The notes under the pieces: model-generated | Database searches by the model: none | Seen by the model: the letters and a program-made list of their open reading frames with translations, nothing else | Told to the model about the DNA's origin: nothing | Assembly: GCA_020435085.1 (NCBI GenBank) | Contig: JAGRAB010000076.1 | Span: 1-10,031, forward strand | DNA length: 10,031 nt | Reading direction: 5' to 3' | DNA from: Bdellovibrionales bacterium | GTDB lineage: Bacteria; Bdellovibrionota; Bdellovibrionia; Bdellovibrionales; UBA1609 | Translations under genes and position numbers: made by a program | Shown here: positions 1 to 4,986 of the stretch, piece after piece | Numbering within the stretch: the stretch's first letter is position 1 | How the letters are laid out: every line of letters starts with the position of its first letter

Positions 1-104
1 ATCAGTCACAGTCGAATAGGTACGGACACACTTGTGGGGCTCAACGCGTCCTCAAAAATGAAACCGGCCTTTCCGAAGTATATTTTTTTGTTTAGTATTT
101 TGAG

Positions 105-863
105 ATGCTATTTATGGGACGTATTTTTTTAGCATTTCTTTTGGGAGCACAAATTTTTGTGTGCAGGCCTACTTTTGCCTATTCACCAACAAAACATTTT
201 TTTACTGGAAGTGCAGACGCTTTTAAAGGGAGCAATAAATGGGTGTGGTTAGGTGGACTGACATTGACAAGTGTGGCTTTTATTTACGATCACGATATTT
301 ACAACTATTACGGTGGTAAAGAAAAAGAAGAGTTTCCTGATGCTGTGGGAGATAGTATGGGCACAGGAATTCCAGGGGCAAGTCTTGCTGTTTTGACAAT
401 GGGTGTGGGTTGGTTGTTTGATAGTAAAAAAGTTTTGGGGGCGGGACAGGCACATGCAGAAGCTTTGGTGGCAACATTCACTTATACATCTATTTTAAAA
501 TTGATGATTGAACGAGATCGACCTCAAGAGTTTGCACCCAATGAAACAGCAGAAAATCAATTTAATGCCTCTTTTCCATCGGGGCATACATCAACAGCCT
601 TTGCAACAGCTGGGAGTATGATGGCTAGCGGTGGGCCCTGGGTGGGAATTCCCTTTTTAGCTTTAGCAGGACTCACAGGTTACTCTCGTGTGCAACAACG
701 AGCTCACTATGCGGGCGATGTCATTTTTGGGGCCACTCTTGGGTACACAATGGGTTATGGTTTTTATCAGCATCATAAGGGTGGAAAAACTTTGGGATGG
801 AATATTTGGCCTTATTTTGAGAACCGTGAAAGCTTTGGCGTTGCCTTTTATAATACCTTTTAA
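105..863 (+). CDS. Exported PAP2-family phosphatase
   Basis: This is a membrane-associated phosphatidic acid phosphatase type 2 (PAP2) protein of 252 residues. All three catalytic motifs are visible: K-x6-RP (K132 to R139-P140), PSGH (158-161, H161 being the usual acid/base), and SR-x5-H-x3-D (S194-R195, H201, D205), so it should be active. The N-terminus looks like a signal peptide with a hydrophobic core around residues 6-18 and likely cleavage after A25, placing the enzyme in the periplasm or periplasmic face of a membrane. Family members dephosphorylate lipid phosphates such as phosphatidate or undecaprenyl pyrophosphate; the substrate cannot be told here. A second ATG at 114 (Met4), 9 bases after a GAG, may be the true start. 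It stands alone, and its stop lies three bases before the first copy of the repeated element at 867. Confidence 0.9.
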   Translation: MLFMGRIFLAFLLGAQIFVCRPTFAYSPTKHFFTGSADAFKGSNKWVWLGGLTLTSVAFIYDHDIYNYYGGKEKEEFPDAVGDSMGTGIPGASLAVLTMGVGWLFDSKKVLGAGQAHAEALVATFTYTSILKLMIERDRPQEFAPNETAENQFNASFPSGHTSTAFATAGSMMASGGPWVGIPFLALAGLTGYSRVQQRAHYAGDVIFGATLGYTMGYGFYQHHKGGKTLGWNIWPYFENRESFGVAFYNTF

Positions 864-866
864 AAC

Positions 867-982
867 TCTCATTGTATTCGTAAAACTTATGATCATATTC
901 CCGGGCTAAAGTTGGTAAAGTCTGTGGGCTGTAAACCTATGGAGGGGGCTAATTTTTTGATCGGGGGGCCTGCTAAGTCGCT
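867..982 (+). repeat. Intergenic repeat element, copy 1
   Basis: This 116-base stretch recurs at 4871-4985 in the same orientation. By hand I count about 104 of 116 positions identical, with 11 substitutions and one single-base gap. Two blocks are identical in both copies: 26 bases (877-902) and 42 bases (904-945), separated by one mismatch. It fills most of the gap between the phosphatase stop and the globin start. The first 14 codons or so can be read in the frame ending at TAA 907-909 and give the same peptide tail as the small ORF near copy 2, but no plausible start precedes them here, so copy 1 looks like a 5'-truncated version. I do not recognise the family. It has no terminal inverted repeats or target duplications that I can see. 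Confidence 0.85.
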
Positions 983-1031
983 ATTTTTAAATTATTTTTA
1001 ATTTTTGGCTAAAAAAACCGATGATATAAAA

Positions 1032-1463
1032 ATGGAAGAGTCTTTATTAATTAGTTGGGTGACGAAAGTAACAACCGAATTTTATGAGTTGGTTTATAAA
1101 GATCCTTGGTTTTCTAAGATATTTCGAAATATTCAACAAGAAATCATTACGTCACAGCAAATCGATTTTATGGTGGGGTGTCTTGGTGGACCTAAGCGAT
1201 TTGGAGGTCGTGTTCCTAAAGATGCACATCCACAAATTTGGGTCGATGAGAATATTTGGAAATATCGAGAAGACCTTTTAATTCAGTCATTTAAAAATGT
1301 GGGAGCTCCTCAAGAGTTAATGGAAAAGTGGTTGAAAATTGATGAGGCTTTTAAGCACGCCATTATCAACAAGGGTGGAGTCGAAACCTGTAAAGGACGT
1401 TATCTTACAGACGAAATTATTTATGAACCTATGCCCGAATATTTAAAGAAAAAAGCCGCCTGA
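1032..1463 (+). CDS. Truncated haemoglobin (2-on-2 globin)
   Basis: A haem-binding truncated globin of 143 residues from this ATG. Visible family marks are the Phe-Tyr pair (B9-B10 positions, residues 17-18), a D-x4-5-F segment after it, the GGP motif followed by GGR (about 52-60), and the proximal histidine in the segment PKDAHPQI (H66 in this numbering). Truncated globins bind O2 or NO and usually serve in NO detoxification, O2 handling or redox chemistry in the cytoplasm. After the globin core there is a tail of about 30 residues without obvious haem ligands. Start choice is uncertain: an in-frame TTG at 1005 would add nine residues, and neither start has a Shine-Dalgarno sequence. The next gene downstream is bfd, so an iron or haem role fits the context, but no co-regulation is visible. 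Confidence 0.85.
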   Translation: MEESLLISWVTKVTTEFYELVYKDPWFSKIFRNIQQEIITSQQIDFMVGCLGGPKRFGGRVPKDAHPQIWVDENIWKYREDLLIQSFKNVGAPQELMEKWLKIDEAFKHAIINKGGVETCKGRYLTDEIIYEPMPEYLKKKAA

Positions 1464-1567
1464 TCTTTATTTCTTCAAATGAAAATGAAATGAAATTTAA
1501 AAGAGTCACACGATTCAGGTTTCATTAAAAAATTCAATGAGTTAATCATCTTTTTAGTAACTGAAAA

Positions 1568-1592
1568 TCAATTGAAACCATATTCCAATTGA
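1568..1592. promoter_or_regulatory. Inverted repeat TCAATTG-N11-CAATTGA, possible operator of bfd
   Basis: The arms TCAATTG (1568-1574) and CAATTGA (1586-1592) are perfectly inverted. Because CAATTG is itself a palindrome, CAATTGAA also appears as an 8-base direct repeat. The right arm overlaps the candidate -35 box TTGAAT, which is where a repressor site would sit. I cannot match it to a known regulator; it is not a good Fur box. Confidence 0.3.
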
Positions 1593-1618
1593 ATGACGGT
1601 GAATGTCGTTTGTATATT
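1589..1618 (+). promoter_or_regulatory. Candidate sigma-70 promoter of bfd
   Basis: TTGAAT (1589-1594) and TATATT (1613-1618) are spaced 18 bases apart. The predicted transcript would begin at about 1625, exactly at the bfd ATG, which lacks a Shine-Dalgarno sequence, so the message would be leaderless. AT-rich sequence makes chance matches common. Confidence 0.25.
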
Positions 1619-1624
1619 TATCTT

Positions 1625-1843
1625 ATGTTTATTTGCATATGTAAGGGGATTTCCTCAAGACAATTAGATCAAGCCATTGAGTCTTGTGGAAATGCAATTC
1701 AAAAAGTTCAAGAAGTCACAGGTGCTGGAACCGACTGTGGGAAATGCCTCCCAAAGCTTTGTAAGTTATTTCAAAAGTCGGAAGAATCTAATATTTCAAT
1801 AAAAGTTCCAAATTTTGGAACACATTGTTCCAAAATTTCTTGA
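1625..1843 (+). CDS. bfd: Bacterioferritin-associated ferredoxin (Bfd)
   Basis: A small BFD-type [2Fe-2S] protein of 72 residues. The four cysteine ligands fall at C4, C6, C38 and C41, the same positions as in E. coli Bfd, with the typical GAGTDCGKC segment. Bfd delivers electrons to bacterioferritin so that stored ferric iron can be reduced and released. The ATG at 1625 was chosen because the family begins M-x-x-C-x-C; an in-frame ATG at 1589 would add 12 unrelated residues. There is no Shine-Dalgarno sequence. Compared with the 64-residue E. coli protein it carries a short extra tail with one more cysteine, and that tail is encoded by the inverted repeat at 1810-1838. Its partner bfr lies about 2.1 kb away on the opposite strand, with two unrelated genes in between. 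Confidence 0.92.
   Translation: MFICICKGISSRQLDQAIESCGNAIQKVQEVTGAGTDCGKCLPKLCKLFQKSEESNISIKVPNFGTHCSKIS
1810..1838 (+). terminator. Perfect 12-bp hairpin at the end of bfd
   Basis: AAATTTTGGAAC (1810-1821) and GTTCCAAAATTT (1827-1838) pair perfectly around a 5-base loop, ACATT. The hairpin lies inside the last codons of bfd and is followed by TTTCTT, so it could act as a weak intrinsic terminator. A competing stem is also possible: GTTCCAAA (1805-1812) with TTTGGAAC (1814-1821), a 17-base palindrome better suited to a protein site or DNA cruciform than to RNA, because its loop is one base. Confidence 0.45.
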
Positions 1844-1867
1844 TGAATTAAAATAAAAGTCGATAAT
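1840..1867 (+). promoter_or_regulatory. Candidate promoter of the TIGR02147 gene
   Basis: TTGATG (1840-1845) and GATAAT (1862-1867) are 16 bases apart. The predicted start, about seven bases beyond, coincides with the ATG at 1874, again implying a leaderless message. Weak evidence, strengthened only by the same arrangement at bfd. Confidence 0.25.
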
Positions 1868-1873
1868 AGCCAC

Positions 1874-2662
1874 ATGATCTATGAACATGAATCGGTGCCA
1901 TCGTTTTTAAGTGCTGAATTGAGGCGTCGGATACAGACGAACCCTCAGTATTCGCTTCGAGCATTTGCTAAAAGTTTGAAGTTAAGCCCTGGAGCCCTTT
2001 CTGAAGTTCTTAAAGGGCAGAGAGGTTTGAGTTTAAAGGCAATCCCACATGTCGCCAAGGCCATTGGGCTCAATAAGTCTGAAGCCAAGCAATTGTTGCA
2101 TATGGCTCAAATCAGCAAAGGCTCGAAAACACAAATTGAAATTGAAAAAACAGAACTCTTACAAAAAGAAGCTCGTATACTTTCTGAAGAGGTTTTTACT
2201 TTAGTTGCAGACTGGTATCACTTTGCGATTTTAAATTTAATTGATTGTGAAGGGTTTTCTTGGAATTCCAATTGGATCTCTTCGCGTTTGGGAATTTCAA
2301 GAACTCAGGCAAAACTAGCAATGGACCTTCTCTTGAAATTAAAAATTGTTATAAAAACTAAAAATAGTATTAGAGGCAATGTTTCTCATATCATTTCGAC
2401 AAGTGAGATTCCATCAGGTGCCATTCGCAGCTATCATCGACAAATTTTAGAAAAAGCAATTCAATCTCTAGATACTCAAAATTTAGAAGAACGAGATATT
2501 AGTGGTATTGGTTTCGCGCTAGATGCTTCTCGACTTGAAGCGATGAAAAAAGAAATTGCAGAATTTCAAGAAAAAATATTGGCAAAATATTCTCATGGAA
2601 AAAAAAGAGATGTTTATTTTTTAGAAATGGCATTATTTAAACTTACACGGGGAGACGGGTAG
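1874..2662 (+). CDS. TIGR02147-family DNA-binding regulator
   Basis: This 262-residue cytoplasmic protein matches the TIGR02147 (DUF4423-containing) family. Residues 27-54 form a Cro/C1-type helix-turn-helix (the SLRAFAKSLKLSPGALSEVL stretch). The second half carries the family landmarks: VADWYHFAIL (111-120), a winged-helix-like segment with WISSRLGIS (134-142), the EERDISGIGFALD segment (205-217) and a final DVYFLEMALFKLT strand (246-258). Families of this kind are abundant in Bdellovibrio-like bacteria and usually stand beside genes for exported proteins, so a local regulator is likely; the ligand or target is unknown. Its TAG stop shares a base with the GTG start of the next gene, so the two are translationally coupled. 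The start has no Shine-Dalgarno sequence. Confidence 0.85.
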   Translation: MIYEHESVPSFLSAELRRRIQTNPQYSLRAFAKSLKLSPGALSEVLKGQRGLSLKAIPHVAKAIGLNKSEAKQLLHMAQISKGSKTQIEIEKTELLQKEARILSEEVFTLVADWYHFAILNLIDCEGFSWNSNWISSRLGISRTQAKLAMDLLLKLKIVIKTKNSIRGNVSHIISTSEIPSGAIRSYHRQILEKAIQSLDTQNLEERDISGIGFALDASRLEAMKKEIAEFQEKILAKYSHGKKRDVYFLEMALFKLTRGDG

Positions 2663-3990
2663 TGAAATTATTTATCGGAGCATGGCTTTTAATTTTTAGC
2701 ATTTCAGGGTTTGCCTCAACAACAAAAGTGGGAAATGGCGACGATGGAAGTGATTTAGAGGGGCTTCGAGAAATAAAGTCTGGAATTATATTTTCTACTC
2801 GAGCTGAAGCGATTAAGAGACTAAGAGCCTTAAATGTTCAAGGCATTCAGGGTCTTGGGGCATTAATTCCTGAACTTGAAAATACCAAACTTTTAATGGC
2901 AAATTCTGATGTGCACCCTTTGGATACAGAAGGAGAGTGGGAAACCTCTCAAGATCAAAAGAAAGTCTTTGCTCGTACATTTGCTGAGCCACATGCTCCG
3001 ACACGTTTTTTTCCAGTGGCGTTATCACTGAATCGGGAACAACTCATTGCTCTACATACTCACGAAGCTATGCATAGAGCTCTGCCTGAAGCGATCAGAG
3101 AAAATGAAGACAAAGTCGCATTTTTAACTCTTGCACTGACAAGCCCCTCTGCCACATTTGATCGAGTGAATCGAATTGTGCAAAACACATTACAGCCAGA
3201 TGATAGCTTTCAAAAGCGTTATGTGAGTTCTTCGAGTCAGAACTCATCTATGTCCATAAAGTTTGACTCAGAAGAAAAAACAAGAGAGTCCGTACTTAAT
3301 TATGGAATCGCAACCTACAGTAATCAATATAACGTCGTCAGTGCACAGCAGATAGGAGCAGAGTTTTCTCCTTTGGGAGTTTTAAAGATAGGTGAAAAAG
3401 CTGTTGAGCCTCGTTTAAAAACACGATTTTTTCTTATGCATTCGAGTGATTATACGTATGTTGGACCAGCCAGTTTTACTTTAAAATCTATATTTCAAAA
3501 CGAAAAAGTTCAATATGGTCCTCTTGCTCAAGTTCATTTGCGAGCTTTAGAGTCTGACTTTGTTCGCTATGAACCGATTGATCGAGATATTTATACATTG
3601 GGTGGCTTTTTTGAAAGACAAGGTTATGATCGTTATTTAAAACTAGATCTTACGTACACTCTTCCTTCAACGTCAGAAAAAAGTGGTAAGTTTGGAGCCA
3701 TTTGGTCTGCAGATTTATCTATGGGTTATCATGTGAAAAAATTTATTTTTGGTTTAAAAACAGATTTTGATCACATGGTAGAAAGTCGTAGAAAAAAATC
3801 GTTTTCACTTTTACAAGTTGGGCCTGATTTAGGATGGAAAAATAATTGGATGTCTTTTGGCTTATCAGGAGGAATTGTTGTTAACCGCAGAAACTATATT
3901 GGAGCAAAAGACATGACCGACTTAGGAGATATGGTCGGCCATGGAATGGGAGATAAATATATCTCTTTTGATATGAGTTTTGATATCTAA
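2662..3990 (+). CDS. Exported HEXXH-containing, barrel-like protein
   Basis: A 442-residue exported protein whose family I cannot name. Residues 1-18 form a signal peptide (cleavage after A18). Residues 130-139 contain ALHTHEAMHR, i.e. an HEXXH-type zinc-metalloprotease motif (H134, E135, H138), followed by acidic residues (E147, E149, D150) that might give a third ligand. From about residue 210 onward the sequence alternates polar and hydrophobic residues and ends in ISFDMSFDI, consistent with outer-membrane beta-strands. This suggests a periplasmic N-terminal part attached to a C-terminal barrel; peptidase activity is inferred from the short motif alone. The GTG start overlaps the upstream stop (TAGTG) and has a GGGGAG ribosome site. 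The gene ends one base from the bfr stop on the other strand, with no terminator between. Confidence 0.75.
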   Translation: MKLFIGAWLLIFSISGFASTTKVGNGDDGSDLEGLREIKSGIIFSTRAEAIKRLRALNVQGIQGLGALIPELENTKLLMANSDVHPLDTEGEWETSQDQKKVFARTFAEPHAPTRFFPVALSLNREQLIALHTHEAMHRALPEAIRENEDKVAFLTLALTSPSATFDRVNRIVQNTLQPDDSFQKRYVSSSSQNSSMSIKFDSEEKTRESVLNYGIATYSNQYNVVSAQQIGAEFSPLGVLKIGEKAVEPRLKTRFFLMHSSDYTYVGPASFTLKSIFQNEKVQYGPLAQVHLRALESDFVRYEPIDRDIYTLGGFFERQGYDRYLKLDLTYTLPSTSEKSGKFGAIWSADLSMGYHVKKFIFGLKTDFDHMVESRRKKSFSLLQVGPDLGWKNNWMSFGLSGGIVVNRRNYIGAKDMTDLGDMVGHGMGDKYISFDMSFDI

Positions 3991-3991
3991 A

Positions 3992-4459
3992 TTATGACAA
4001 CTGCGTTGCCAAATAGTTTTCAACGCCCACTTCTTTAATAATTTGAAGCTGGGCCTCGAGCCAATCAATGTGTTCTTCTTCACTGGCGAGAATTTTTTCG
4101 ACAAGTTCACGACTGGTGTGATCTTGCTCTTTCATACAAACATCAATGGCTTTTTTCAGATCAGGCACACCTTTTAACTCCATATCGAGATCCGATTGCA
4201 GTTGCTCAGGGATGGTTTCGCCAATATTTAATGAGCCTAATTTTTGAAGATTAGGGATACCCTCTAAAAATAAAATACGATCAATAATTGCTTGTGCATG
4301 TTTCATTTCATCGATGGACTCGTGATAGATTTTATCTGCGATTTTTTCATATCCCCAAGACTTACACATTCGTGCATGGAGAAAGTACTGGTTAATGGCC
4401 GAGAGCTCATTTGTGAGAATTTTATTTAGCTCTGTAATCACTGCGGGATTGCCCTTCAT
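3992..4459 (-). CDS. bfr: Bacterioferritin (Bfr)
   Basis: A full-length (155-residue) haem-containing ferritin that stores iron as ferric mineral in a 24-subunit cytoplasmic shell. All ferroxidase-centre ligands are at the E. coli Bfr positions: E18, E51, H54, E94, E127 and H130. The haem ligand M52 is also present, so the protein should both oxidise iron and bind haem between subunits. The start has a good ribosome site (AAAGGA, seven bases before ATG). It converges on the HEXXH protein gene with one base between stop codons. Its reductase partner Bfd is encoded about 2.1 kb away on the other strand instead of next to it. No convincing Fur box or promoter was found upstream, although GATAATGA (4512-4519, plus strand) is a partial match to a Fur hexamer. 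Confidence 0.95.
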   Translation of the reverse strand: MKGNPAVITELNKILTNELSAINQYFLHARMCKSWGYEKIADKIYHESIDEMKHAQAIIDRILFLEGIPNLQKLGSLNIGETIPEQLQSDLDMELKGVPDLKKAIDVCMKEQDHTSRELVEKILASEEEHIDWLEAQLQIIKEVGVENYLATQLS

Positions 4460-4750
4460 AACAATATCCTTTCTCGATAGTTTTAAAAGACCTCCACAAT
4501 AAATGGATTTTGATAATGAGGAAACAATTTCTTTCGAGAACCCTTCTGATTTTCAATAAGTTATCATTTAGACGCAAAACAGCTTTCCCCACCGAGTGGA
4601 TCAAGTAAAGTTATTTTCAATAGTTCGAGGCACTAACTTTTATTCCGAGTTACGGAACTCAATCATGTCTCATCTGTAGAATATTGATATTTGGCACTGA
4701 TGAGAAATTTGCAAAGGTAAAACAAGACTCAATAGGTCATTTGGTAAAAG
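4460..4750. other. Gap upstream of bfr and of the small ORF
   Basis: No gene is evident here. It should hold the bfr promoter (minus strand), which I cannot place. A TAGAAT box at 4677-4682 could be a -10 for plus-strand transcription toward the small ORF at 4785, but no good -35 precedes it. Two overlapping small inverted repeats lie in the -35 area: TTCCG-AGTTA-CGGAA (4643-4657) and GAGTT-ACGG-AACTC (4647-4660), a possible operator. Confidence 0.35.
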
Positions 4751-4783
4751 TTACCGCTCCTCCACATCTGTGAAGGAGGGTGA
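4751..4783 (+). promoter_or_regulatory. Hairpin that buries the ribosome binding site
   Basis: The left arm TTACCGCTCCTCCAC (4751-4765) pairs with GTGAAGGAGGGTGA (4770-4783) around an ATCT loop, giving about 13 pairs including one G-U, with one C-A mismatch and one bulged G (4756). The right arm contains the whole Shine-Dalgarno sequence AAGGAGGG and ends one base before the ATG at 4785. Folded, the site would be hidden from ribosomes. There is no T-run after it, so it is not an intrinsic terminator. Confidence 0.6.
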
Positions 4784-4784
4784 T

Positions 4785-4913
4785 ATGAAAACACTAACAC
4801 AGTTTTCTTATCGTCGAAACATTGAGATACTTAAATTCTTAATGGTGTTAAACTTACTGTTGTTAAAGTTTCTCATAGTTTTCGTAAAACTTATGATCAT
4901 ATTCCCTGGCTAA
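4785..4913 (+). CDS. Small hydrophobic peptide (42 aa), unrecognised
   Basis: A 42-codon ORF with a near-perfect Shine-Dalgarno sequence (AAGGAGGG, centred about eight bases before ATG). The first 16 residues are polar and basic (two adjacent arginines at 10-11); residues 17-42 are mostly Leu, Ile, Val, Phe and Met with lysines at 17, 28 and 35 and a Pro-Gly end. It could be a single membrane-spanning or amphipathic membrane peptide. The last 14 codons lie within the repeated element, and copy 1 encodes the same LIVFVKLMIIFPG tail, differing only at three silent third positions (873, 876, 903). Size, charge pattern and hidden ribosome site recall type I toxin peptides or regulatory leader peptides, but no sequence family is recognised. 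It may still be a chance ORF. Confidence 0.45.
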   Translation: MKTLTQFSYRRNIEILKFLMVLNLLLLKFLIVFVKLMIIFPG

Positions 4914-4985
4914 AGTTGGTAAAGTCTGTGGGCTGTAAACCTATGGAGGCGGCTGATCTTTGATCGGGAGGCCTATTGAGTCACT
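4871..4985 (+). repeat. Intergenic repeat element, copy 2
   Basis: Second copy of the element at 867-982, same orientation, offset 4004 bases. It begins within the small ORF and ends two bases before the trmFO stop codon (opposite strand). After the ORF stop (4911-4913) the next 36 bases are identical in both copies although no frame looks conserved there, which argues for a functional RNA or DNA segment. Toward the 3' end this copy can form GATC-TTT-GATC (4955-4965), a stem that copy 1 has mostly lost. Confidence 0.85.
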
Positions 4986-4986
4986 T

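Larger units (their letters stand above)
1464..1624 (+). other. Intergenic gap before bfd
   Basis: This 161-base AT-rich gap holds no convincing ORF. It contains three imperfect ATGAAA repeats (1479-1495) and a 7-base inverted repeat near its end, described separately. I see no intrinsic terminator for the globin gene. Confidence 0.5.

Noticed and set aside
1..104. Open reading in plus frames 1 and 3 at the window edge, perhaps the end of an upstream gene.
   Set aside because: Two frames are open over a short stretch and neither peptide is recognisable. I cannot tell coding from non-coding here.
864..1001. A second reading of the repeat, in frame with the phosphatase, gives a protein-like tail (KTYDHIPGLKLVKS onward) ending at TAA 999-1001.
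   Set aside because: Between the copies most differences in this frame replace residues, and copy 2 has a stop and a one-base frameshift in it. It has no start with a ribosome site. A decayed gene fragment is possible but unsupported.
1479..1497. Repeated ATGAAA units after the globin gene, considered as a Fur box ahead of bfd.
   Set aside because: The match to GATAAT repeats is poor, and such strings are expected in AT-rich DNA. The other partial hits near bfr are no better.
3966..3986. Direct repeat TTTTGATAT at the end of the HEXXH protein gene.
   Set aside because: It simply encodes the repeated SFDM/SFDI residues of the last beta-strand.
4422..4604. A 60-codon minus-strand ORF upstream of and overlapping bfr.
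   Set aside because: It overlaps the bfr start in another frame, has no recognisable features, and covers the bfr ribosome site and probable promoter.
4691..4712. Sigma-54-like TTGGCAC and TTTGC boxes upstream of the small ORF.
   Set aside because: The GG and GC elements are 16 bases apart, whereas sigma-54 promoters need 10.
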